46,192 nucleotides of DNA, taken from NCBI RefSeq assembly GCF_016888165.1, contig NZ_JACSWC010000299.1, positions 1 through 46,192 of the forward strand, in the 5' to 3' direction. The position numbers and the translations under genes are program-made. A model generated the notes under the pieces. The model was given only the letters and a program-made list of their open reading frames with translations, searched no databases and had not been told where the DNA came from. Below are positions 36,702-46,192 of this stretch, piece after piece (within the stretch, counting starts at the first letter, position 1; every line of letters starts with the position of its first letter). The DNA comes from Halomicronema sp. CCY15110. GTDB taxonomy: Bacteria; Cyanobacteriota; Cyanobacteriia; Phormidesmidales; Phormidesmidaceae.

Positions 36702-37114
36702 AAAAGTGCACGACAAAAAAAGAAAAAGCGTTCTAACCCTGACCTGGACGGTGACTGCCGCATAGACCAGCCGAACTCGCGATCGCTGCGCGGTCACCAG
36801 TCTCTTGCGAAACCTCAGGTGGTGTTGTCACACACACCCCAAGATGACGCATTTGCCAGTTTTGGCAAACGGTTGAGCCGCCCCAACGGTTGGGGGCGAT
36901 CGCGTTCATATTACAGGCATTCATTGTAAAAGCCGGTGGAGCTGAAAATTACGACAGATGATCATCGCTTGAAGATGCTCAAAGCAGCTAGCAGCAGGAC
37001 AGGTTCCTCACCGCCTGAGTGATTGACTCAGCGTGACGAGAAATCAGCCGAGTGTACCCGGTTTGGTCTTGCCACTACCAGCAGGCAAATTTTTGAGCAG
37101 GACGATGTTTCGGG
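36702..37114. other. Intergenic region SLC12-DUF411 remnant
   Basis: There is no gene in these 413 bases. They contain the promoter region of the transporter gene and nothing I can name. Confidence 0.45.
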
Positions 37115-37594
37115 TTAGGAGTGCTCGACCAAGGCCCCAGGCTCGCCAGAGTCAGCCAAGGAAAATACCGTGTCGGGCTCGACATCAGGCCCAGACTCCA
37201 TGCCCGGTGAACCGATGCATACCCGGCACGGCATCCCCGCAATGTCAGGCTTCTCAGTCAGCCGGCGCGGCACATCGGCGGCAGAAATGTGTCCCTCAAT
37301 GACATCGCCATCGGCAAAGCTGGTATGGCCAGCGGTCAGATTTTGCGGCAGCCCAGATTCCTGCTTGAGCGCGGCCATGTCTTCCGTCACTTCGTCGCGC
37401 ACTGTCAATCCGGCTTGCTCCAGGTGCCCCATCCACAGACGGCAGCACCCACAGATCGGCCTCCGAAACACCGTGAGTTCGGCAGCGATCGCCCTCGGTC
37501 CACCGCTCCCAATGGTGGTGTAAGCGTCCACCTCCCAGCCCGCGACGATCGCACTGAAGAACCAGAACTTGATGGGTACTCAAGGATTTTTGAT
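37115..37594 (-). pseudogene. Decayed DUF411 gene copy
   Basis: This is a damaged relative of the intact DUF411 gene at 41432-41914. At 37592-37594 the start ATG has become ATC, and at 37580-37582 the codon TTG has become TGA. Downstream the frame stays open (a GTG at 37531 could still initiate 138 residues). It matches the intact copy closely, including CGCC and the VRDEVTEDMA and IGSPGMESG blocks, but the conserved CHT is GHT. It is a pseudogene unless a downstream start is used. DNA similarity extends past both ends. Confidence 0.85.
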
Positions 37595-38260
37595 GGTGCT
37601 GCGCTCAAATTGTGTAATCTTGCCAAGCAAGATCAGAAAATGACGCGGACGAGTCGTAGAACCGAGGCGATCGCCCTTTTTCAGAAGGCTACGATCGCCT
37701 CGGTTCGAAGCCCTCCCTGTTGGTTCGAAATACTCCCTTTCAGGCGAATTTAGAAATACTCAGTAGAGCTTGCAGTCCCCCCCTATTTTCAGACTTGAGA
37801 GAGGAATATAGGGTGAGGCAATAGTGGCAAATAGACGCATCCGAAACTGAGATATCTTCCAATGCATTCCATTACCGCGCCCGGCTTTACTCAACCGGCT
37901 AGGGTCGATCGCCCTTTTGCTGACGATATTGAACTGTTCAATAAAGACAGTCCGTAGTGCCACATGATTATTGGTGATGGCAAAAAAAATGCAGAATTGA
38001 GAGTCGTAAAACCTGAATTTTCTGGCTAAGAAAGAAAGATGGGCGGCTTTTTTAGAGATATTAAGTTTCGCGAAATAGTTGTGTTGTTTTGAAAGTTCCA
38101 GAACACACGGGGTATGGCAATTGATTACGCTAACGACATGCAAACTTGTAACCAGTATGACTTGATGTAGAGGAATTTGGGTGCCTTAGCTCCGGTGAGG
38201 AACAGTCTACCTAGCGCTGAATGCGTACCCAACTGAATGAATGCCTAAGGAGTTAGTTCA
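37595..38260. other. Intergenic region upstream of prx-katG
   Basis: This gap of 666 bases contains a perfect 15-bp hairpin at 37659-37706. A 127-codon minus-strand frame (37760-38143) has no recognisable domain and I leave it out. The promoter of the prx-katG pair must lie before 38261; no clear regulator box was recognised. Confidence 0.5.
37659..37706. repeat. Perfect 15-bp inverted repeat (HIP1-containing hairpin)
   Basis: GAACCGAGGCGATCG (37659-37673) pairs perfectly with CGATCGCCTCGGTTC (37692-37706) across 18 bases that include CTTTTT. It lies just upstream of the DUF411 remnant and could be a terminator or a palindromic repeat. Confidence 0.75.
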
Positions 38261-41235
<2,975 letters not shown>

Positions 41236-41271
41236 TCGTCTGGTCGCCACCGTCGGCAGCGGTGACTCAAG

Positions 41272-41310
41272 GCCGCCTCAATCGATCACACAATGATTGA
41301 TTGAGGCGGC
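41272..41310 (+). terminator. Hairpin after katG
   Basis: GCCGCCTCAATCGATCA and TGATTGATTGAGGCGGC form a 17-bp stem with one mismatch and a five-base loop, 36 bases after the katG stop. There is no T run, so termination is only likely. Confidence 0.7.
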
Positions 41311-41431
41311 ATCGTTTGTCAGAGGGTGTGTTGAGTCGGCAATGCGGTTTGCTTCCAAAGCACGTGAAACCTTGTGGCAGGAGGGAGCCGCCGCCCCGTA
41401 CAGAACGGTGAACGAGGGGATCGAAGGCGCT

Positions 41432-41914
41432 TTAGGAATGCTCCGCAAAAGCCGCTGTTTCGCCAGCGTCCGTAAAGGAAAACACCGTGTAAGGCTCAAC
41501 GTAATTGCCAGACTCCATGCCCGGTGAGCCAATGGGCATCCCCGGCACGGCAATCCCCGCAATGTCAGGCTTTTCAGTTAGCAGACGCTGCACATCGGCA
41601 GCGGGAATGTGTCCCTCGATGACATAGCCATCAGCAATAGTGGTGTGGCAAGAGGCCAGATTTTGCGGCAGGCCATATTCCTGTTTGACGGTTGCCATGT
41701 CTTCCGTGACTTCATCGCGCACCGTAAAACCAGCCTGCTCCATGTGGTCGATCCATAAACCGCAGCACCCACAGGTCGGACTCCGAAACACGGTGAGTTC
41801 GGCGGCGATCGCACTCTGTCCGCCGACCCCGATGGCACTGCAAGCGCTCACCACCAAACCCGCGACGATCGCACTTAAAAACCAAAACTTGATGGATGCC
41901 AAAGGATTTTTCAT
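41432..41914 (-). CDS. DUF411-family metal-associated protein
   Basis: This 160-residue exported protein has an N-terminal hydrophobic segment (FWFLSAIVAGLVVSAC) with a lipobox-like VSAC at Cys25. The DUF411 domain follows: TVFRSPTCGCCGLW with Cys48, Cys50 and Cys51, then ASCHTTIADGYVIEGH with Cys89-His90, and a closing AVPGMPIGSPGME. DUF411 proteins occur with copper-resistance genes and are thought to bind metal (family knowledge). Here it is the last gene of a three-gene minus-strand cluster that is divergent from a multicopper oxidase. It is the intact relative of the pseudogene at 37115. Confidence 0.9.
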   Translation of the reverse strand: MKNPLASIKFWFLSAIVAGLVVSACSAIGVGGQSAIAAELTVFRSPTCGCCGLWIDHMEQAGFTVRDEVTEDMATVKQEYGLPQNLASCHTTIADGYVIEGHIPAADVQRLLTEKPDIAGIAVPGMPIGSPGMESGNYVEPYTVFSFTDAGETAAFAEHS

Positions 41915-41994
41915 CGTGCTTGATTACGCTCCAATAATGTCATGTTGCAGACCGGAATCGAAAAATGACGCGAATGCATTTGACCCGCTAATGG

Positions 41995-42282
41995 TTATAA
42001 GCGAGCGGCCCGCCGCCGCGATCGCGGCCCCTGCCACCACATGAAAATGCCCGTCACGACTAACGCCAGCAGTCCCAGTCCGTTGAAAAAGGGATAGACC
42101 AGTTCTAAATTGATACTGCCAAATTTGCCGCGATGCAGCGCCAGCAGCCACACAAAATCGCTCCCCTTACCCAACGAGATCGCCGTCTGAAACAGCATCC
42201 CCGTGGTCAAAGTCAAGAGCAGCGGCATCATCATGATCGGGGCTAGCCAACGGTGCAGTTGACGCACTTGCAGGCGATTCAT
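41995..42282 (-). CDS. Small PepSY-type membrane protein
   Basis: This 95-residue inner-membrane protein begins VRQLHRWLAPIMMMPLLLTLTTGMLF, which is the first helix of PepSY-associated membrane proteins with the conserved His-Arg-Trp. A middle segment (LLALHRGKFG) and a second helix (LGLLALVVTGIFMWW) follow, then an Arg-rich tail. Related proteins act with iron or copper reduction and transport. ATG 42282 with GAGG nine bases before it is used. It lies between the His-containing protein and the DUF411 gene on the same strand. Confidence 0.75.
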   Translation of the reverse strand: MNRLQVRQLHRWLAPIMMMPLLLTLTTGMLFQTAISLGKGSDFVWLLALHRGKFGSINLELVYPFFNGLGLLALVVTGIFMWWQGPRSRRRAARL

Positions 42283-42315
42283 TCTGGCAATCCTCACAGT
42301 AACGCAGTAGACGCA

Positions 42316-42705
42316 TCAGGCCGACTTTTGACAGCGATCGCGGGCGACATATAGCAACATCGGTGCGCCGATCACCAACAACAGAGTCGTCTCGCCTAAA
42401 CCACCGAGCCCGGCTGGCGAGGCGAGTTGAGCGACGAGACCACCGCTTTCGATAGCAGCCACCGCCGTAAATTCAACCTGTTCGGCAAGTTGCACGGCTG
42501 GCGCAACCACCCCCCCAAAGGGATGCTGCATCTCTTGAGCGAGGGCAGCAGAATGACTAGGTCGCGCATGGGTTGTCGTCTCTGGAGCGGTCGGAGTTGT
42601 CGCGGTCTCCCCGTGGGGATGCCCGGTATGGGCCACTGCCCATTGCGTGATCAACACGGTCAGCAGTCCAGCGGCCCCCAGCGTCAAGTGCGATTTCCAA
42701 CGCAA
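42316..42705 (-). CDS. Small His-containing membrane protein of the copper-type cluster
   Basis: I do not recognise this 129-residue protein. It has a signal-like helix (LTLGAAGLLTVLITQWAVAH), a short His-rich segment (HTGHPHGE, then HARPSH), a periplasmic middle part, and a C-terminal helix (TTLLLVIGAPMLLYVARD). Such a layout suggests metal handling. TTG 42705 is chosen because GAGGAG lies just upstream and it is about 28 bases after the predicted transcription start; TTG 42720 is also open. It is first in the minus-strand cluster. Confidence 0.6.
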   Translation of the reverse strand: MRWKSHLTLGAAGLLTVLITQWAVAHTGHPHGETATTPTAPETTTHARPSHSAALAQEMQHPFGGVVAPAVQLAEQVEFTAVAAIESGGLVAQLASPAGLGGLGETTLLLVIGAPMLLYVARDRCQKSA

Positions 42706-42739
42706 GATGACTCCTCGCAATTTGCCTGACTTCGCCCAT

Positions 42740-42771
42740 ACTATAGACCCTCCATCCGACTGGAGTATCTA
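42740..42771 (-). promoter_or_regulatory. MerR-type promoter with 20-bp spacer
   Basis: On the minus strand, TAGATA (42771-42766) and TATAGT (42745-42740) are separated by exactly 20 bases. That is too long for normal sigma-70 promoters but typical of MerR-controlled ones. Inside the spacer is the dyad CTCCA-GTCGGA-TGGAG, centred, and the string ACTCCAGTCGGATGGAGGGT is like known MerR-family operators. It drives the His-rich/PepSY/DUF411 cluster. Confidence 0.6.
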
Positions 42772-42818
42772 GACTAAGCAAGTGGGCATCGGTAAGCTCG
42801 CTGTGAATCAGTCTAGAT
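42767..42818. repeat. Inverted repeat in the divergent control region
   Basis: ATCTAGACT (42767-42775) and AGTCTAGAT (42810-42818) are perfect 9-base inverted arms, 34 bases apart, between the two divergent transcripts. The left arm overlaps the -35 element of the MerR-type promoter. It could be a second regulator site. Confidence 0.55.
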
Positions 42819-42858
42819 TGTCTACTTCGGCACAGAACGCAAGTTGAGCGGATCAGAT

Positions 42859-44400
42859 ATGCAACGCCGACGATTTTTAAAGTGGGGTTTGGTTGGAGCC
42901 AGTGCCGCGATCGCCCCCCGGTGTGCTCAGCGCCCCTGGTTAGGGCAGCTCAACACGGGCAATGCCGGCAACGCGATGGATGCCACGCCCCCGGTGTATC
43001 AAAGTCAAGGCGGACTGTTGGAAGCGACGTTGCAGGCCCGTCCGCAGTCGGTGCAACTGGGCGATCGCCCCGCGTCCCTGCTGACCTACAACGGCCAAAT
43101 CCCCGGCCCTCGGCTAGAAGCCCGACCGGGCGATACCGTGCGCCTGCAATTTGACAATCAATTGGCTCAGCCGACCAATCTGCACTACCACGGGCTCCAC
43201 ATTCCCCCTACTGGCACTGGCGACAACGTCTTTCTCAAAATTCCGCCAGGCGAACGTCACCAGTACGAATTTCAGATTCCCACTGATCACCCTGCGGGTA
43301 CCTTTTGGTATCACCCCCATTTACATGGGCTAGTGGCGGAGCAGTTGTTTGGCGGCCTCGCGGGCTTGTTTGTCGTGCGCGGGACGCTGGACGAGATTCC
43401 CGAAATTCAGGCCGCCCAAGAAGCCTTTATGGTGCTCAAGGATTTTGCGCTGACAGGGAACGGCGCGATTCCTGATCCGGGTCACATGGCCCAAATGACG
43501 GGCCGTGTGGGCGATTTGCTCACGGTGAATGGGCAGTTCAATCCCCAGGTAGAGATCGCCCCCGGTGGCTTGTTACGCCTGCGCTTCTTGAATGCATCGT
43601 CATCGCGCTTTTTTGCCCTGTCGTTAGAAGACCATCCGCTGCATCTCATCGCCACGGATGGGGGGGCGATCGCGGCCCCGGTTGAACTAGCGGAGTTAGT
43701 GCTGGCTCCGGGCGAGCGGGCGGAGGTGTTGGTGCGGGGCGATCAATCTCCGGGTGCCTATCGCCTGCTGAATCGAGCGTTTAATCCGGCGCAAGGCATG
43801 ATGGGCGGCCTGGGGCGTGGTCCCGGCATGATGGGCGGGATGGGGCGCGGCCCCGGTATGATGGGTGGCCCCGAGACGCCAGGGAACGCGAACCCGCCTG
43901 GTCGGCGCGAGGCAGGGCTCGAAGCCATTGCGACGGTAGTTTATGAGGGCGATCGCCAGGACACCCCATTGCCCAGTCAGCTCATTGCCGTAGATCCCCT
44001 GCCGGAACCGCAGCAAGTGCGCCAGTTCACCCTGAATCACGGCATGGGCGGCGGCATGGGCATGGGCGGCGGCATGACGTTTTTGATTAACGGTCAGCCC
44101 TTTGCCCACGATCGCATTGATACTCAGGTAGCGCTGAATACCGTAGAAGAGTGGGAAATCATCAATACCGGCATGATGGCCCATCCCTTCCACGTTCACA
44201 CCAACAAGTTCCAAATCATCACTCGCAACGGTGAGCCCGAGCCCTACCGAGCGTGGAGAGATATTGTGAATGTCGCCCCCGGTGAAACGGCTCGCATTCG
44301 CATGGCTTTTCGCAATTATCCCGGCAACACCGTTTACCACTGCCACATCCTCGACCATGAAGATCGCGGCATGATGGGGACGCTACAGATTCAAGCGTAA
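42859..44400 (+). CDS. Multicopper oxidase with Tat signal and Met-rich loop
   Basis: This 513-residue exported copper oxidase is of the CueO/CotA type. ATG 42859 opens a Tat signal (RRRFLKWGL). Copper ligands are complete: LHYHGLH and FWYHPHLHG in domain 1, and HPFHVHTNKFQ plus VYHCHILDHEDRGMMG in domain 3, giving T1, T2 and T3 sites. An insertion of about 40 residues made of repeated GMMGG/GRGPGMMGG, and a second GMGGGMGMGGGM stretch, is unusually Met- and Gly-rich, as in cuprous oxidases, and probably binds Cu(I). It is divergent from the small-protein cluster and likely part of copper tolerance. Confidence 0.9.
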   Translation: MQRRRFLKWGLVGASAAIAPRCAQRPWLGQLNTGNAGNAMDATPPVYQSQGGLLEATLQARPQSVQLGDRPASLLTYNGQIPGPRLEARPGDTVRLQFDNQLAQPTNLHYHGLHIPPTGTGDNVFLKIPPGERHQYEFQIPTDHPAGTFWYHPHLHGLVAEQLFGGLAGLFVVRGTLDEIPEIQAAQEAFMVLKDFALTGNGAIPDPGHMAQMTGRVGDLLTVNGQFNPQVEIAPGGLLRLRFLNASSSRFFALSLEDHPLHLIATDGGAIAAPVELAELVLAPGERAEVLVRGDQSPGAYRLLNRAFNPAQGMMGGLGRGPGMMGGMGRGPGMMGGPETPGNANPPGRREAGLEAIATVVYEGDRQDTPLPSQLIAVDPLPEPQQVRQFTLNHGMGGGMGMGGGMTFLINGQPFAHDRIDTQVALNTVEEWEIINTGMMAHPFHVHTNKFQIITRNGEPEPYRAWRDIVNVAPGETARIRMAFRNYPGNTVYHCHILDHEDRGMMGTLQIQA

Positions 44401-44486
44401 GAAAGGCCGCAGCACCCGTCAATCGCACGGTTACGGGTTCTTGGCGGCTGCACCTATGCAAGCCTGATGCGGCAATTAAGGCCGGA

Positions 44487-46187
44487 CTAGCATGGCTCAT
44501 CTAGCTGTTGCAGCAGCCAGCGGCGAAAGAGCTCAACGCGGATGCGGGCGTGATCATGCTCGACCGTAACGACATCATGGCGATCAAGGCGAGTGAGGGC
44601 CGCTGTGAGGGCGGGCTGCTTGAGGGCTGCGGCCTGGGCCAAAGCTTCTAGACTGAGGCCATCAGGGTGAGGCGCAAGGGCTGTCAGCACGGGACGCTGC
44701 TCGGGCACGTCGCGGCCAGCCTGATCCCAGACGCCGGTGAAGTAGTAGCGCCCCCGCTGGAAGAACTCCGGGGCGGTGGTGACGATATCTACGTCACTGA
44801 CGGTGAAGACAGGCTCTCGTTCATGCCCCTGCTCAAAGACCGCATCGTTGTAGCGGCGGACGAGTTGGAAGCCGACAAGCTGGGTCAGGTAGGGTTGGCC
44901 GCTGGTGAGTTGATAAATGCGATCCAGAGCAGCGCGATCATAGTCGAGCAAAAACTCGCCCGCAGGGTTGGCCAGCAGTTGGTTGACCGCCCCCGGTTTG
45001 AGGAAACCCACTTTAATAGGGATGACGCTGGCGAAGAAGGGATTGAAATAGTCCTGGGTCATCTCTTCCAAGGTGTGGAGACCCGCGAAGGCAAAGCCCA
45101 GTTTGGGGCTCATCTGCACCAGCCCCCGCAGGTAGCCGATGAAGTCGGGAGCCAGCTTGCCCGTATCAATCAGTTCTTCAATTTTTTCGAACTCATCGAT
45201 CGCAATAATCAGAGTTTCATCCTCGTTGAGGCGGTCGAGAATGCGCTTGAGGTAGCGATCGCACGTCCGTGTTGGATTCGCCATCATAGCGTCGTCACTG
45301 GGCGGCGGCGCATTCATCACCGCTGCCAGCTCATCGGTGATCGCCAGCAGCACATCGCTGATGGACTCGGCACTGGCCGACCGCAGCATGTTCACATACA
45401 CCAGCCGCAACCCGGCCCCCACCGTCTTCGCCGCGTTGCGCAGGATGGAGGTCTTGCCCATGCGACGATGGCCATACAGCACCACCGACTGCATTTGCTG
45501 CCCCATCAGCCACAGCTCTTCCAACTGGCGCAGCACATCCTCACGCCCCACAAACAGGTCGCCCTCCACCGAATCACCAATGACGTAGGGATTTTGGATC
45601 GGGGAAGTAATCGTTTGCTCACCTACGGCGGTGGCCACGTCCAGCAGGGCATTACGCCACTGGGTGGCAATGTCCTCAATTAGTTGCCGCTCCGCCTCGG
45701 GCAACTCGTCTGAGTGATCGAGAATGTGCTTGAGTTCTCCTAATGCCCGGTTAGACGCAAAGGCTTTAGATGTGCGGGAGACGCTGCCCACCACCGTTTT
45801 GGTGTCGGAGATGACATGGCAAAACCGCTGCATAGCCTGCCACGTCACTGGACGTAGCAAGGGAGCTTCAGGAAAGTCAGCGACTTCAATCGTAGCGATG
45901 GCGGAAGCGGTTTCAGCCTCCTGAAAAAGTGCTAAGTTGCTTGCCAAGGCAAACATTTCCTGGCCATACAGCAGCTCTCGCACAACTTGAAAGGCTTGGC
46001 TGGCCGCTGCTGGCTCCCCTTTATGTAAAAGCCAAAAGCCAGCCGGGGCTGCACGCGCTGGGCGATCGAAGTGCAAATGAGTATTGATCCGAGCCAGCCA
46101 CCACTTGCGAAACGGGAGGACGAATAGGTTTTCTAGAAATTTTGCTTTGAGGGCGTTGTCTAAAGATGCAGAAGCAAAATACAGCAT
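44487..46187 (-). CDS. STAND/AAA-type NTPase, 5' end uncertain at window edge
   Basis: At least 566 residues are visible, and the gene may extend beyond the window because the N-terminus begins without a clear domain start. Around residues 200-250 are NPYVIGDSVEGDLFVGREDV and the Walker A GHRRMGKTS; the Walker B is LIIAIDEFEKIEE. A helical and a winged-helix-like region follow (LTALAPHPDGLSLEALAQ, VTVEHDHARIRVELFRRWL). The GRED...GxRRxGKTS pattern is typical of STAND P-loop regulators, common in cyanobacteria and used in signalling or defence. The N-terminal 180 residues are helical and unrecognised. It is convergent with the multicopper oxidase. Confidence 0.7.
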   Translation of the reverse strand: MLYFASASLDNALKAKFLENLFVLPFRKWWLARINTHLHFDRPARAAPAGFWLLHKGEPAAASQAFQVVRELLYGQEMFALASNLALFQEAETASAIATIEVADFPEAPLLRPVTWQAMQRFCHVISDTKTVVGSVSRTSKAFASNRALGELKHILDHSDELPEAERQLIEDIATQWRNALLDVATAVGEQTITSPIQNPYVIGDSVEGDLFVGREDVLRQLEELWLMGQQMQSVVLYGHRRMGKTSILRNAAKTVGAGLRLVYVNMLRSASAESISDVLLAITDELAAVMNAPPPSDDAMMANPTRTCDRYLKRILDRLNEDETLIIAIDEFEKIEELIDTGKLAPDFIGYLRGLVQMSPKLGFAFAGLHTLEEMTQDYFNPFFASVIPIKVGFLKPGAVNQLLANPAGEFLLDYDRAALDRIYQLTSGQPYLTQLVGFQLVRRYNDAVFEQGHEREPVFTVSDVDIVTTAPEFFQRGRYYFTGVWDQAGRDVPEQRPVLTALAPHPDGLSLEALAQAAALKQPALTAALTRLDRHDVVTVEHDHARIRVELFRRWLLQQLDEPC

Positions 46188-46192
46188 CTGCC

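Noticed and set aside
37760-38143. 127-codon minus-strand frame between the DUF411 remnant and prx
   Set aside because: No domain, no membrane pattern, no ribosome site; could still be real but cannot be supported.
44667-45683. 338-codon plus-strand frame inside the NTPase gene
   Set aside because: Antisense shadow; the minus strand has Walker A and B motifs.

Overview
The window looks like a piece of chromosome from a fairly GC-rich cyanobacterium, probably a filamentous Leptolyngbya/Nodosilinea-like type (inference). The octamer GCGATCGC (HIP1) recurs throughout, inside and between genes. Several proteins are of cyanobacterial type: an Hfq of the short divergent kind beside dapF, a long-form LrtA-like hibernation factor, and a GghA-like glycoside hydrolase close to glgB. 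I see no tRNA, rRNA, CRISPR array or complete insertion sequence.

Layout: 1-266 holds a dispersed repeat and a short tandem repeat. 267-9086 is housekeeping: dapF, hfq, an M23 peptidase, a glucose-dehydrogenase/gluconolactonase pair, an M28 peptidase, RlpA, glutaredoxin, hpf/lrtA and lipB. 9432-13604 has an unknown small protein, an MFS exporter, a membrane-anchored TPR-like protein and a carbamoylase-type M20 amidase. 13605-17543 is an accessory island. It has a DUF4265 gene framed by two copies of a 150-bp segment carrying the 5' end of the M20 gene, then a glutathione S-transferase, then an AT-rich two-gene cassette (coiled-coil protein plus a large protein ending in a PD-(D/E)XK nuclease domain), then a degenerate 39-40 bp tandem repeat. 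17544-20028 is a second M20 amidase overlapping a diaminopropionate ammonia-lyase gene, the same pairing as E. coli ygeY-ygeX.

20431-28698 covers glgB, a GghA-like glycosidase, MscS, DoxX and a type-II NADH dehydrogenase. 28699-36701 has a second copy of the dispersed repeat, a DUF3352 protein, an SRPBCC protein, a TonB-like protein following cobI, and an SLC12-like transporter. 37115-44400 is a redox/metal-stress block: a dead DUF411 copy, a peroxiredoxin with a displaced cysteine, a catalase-peroxidase with an extended N-terminus, a living DUF411 copy, a PepSY-type membrane protein, a His-containing membrane protein and a Met-rich multicopper oxidase. A promoter with a 20-bp spacer containing a dyad suggests MerR-family control of the small-protein operon. 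The window ends inside or at the start of a STAND/AAA-type NTPase gene.

The best candidate for an undescribed system is the two-gene cassette at 15353-17293. The cysteine-shifted peroxiredoxin beside katG and the divergent, MerR-like controlled copper-type cassette come next.
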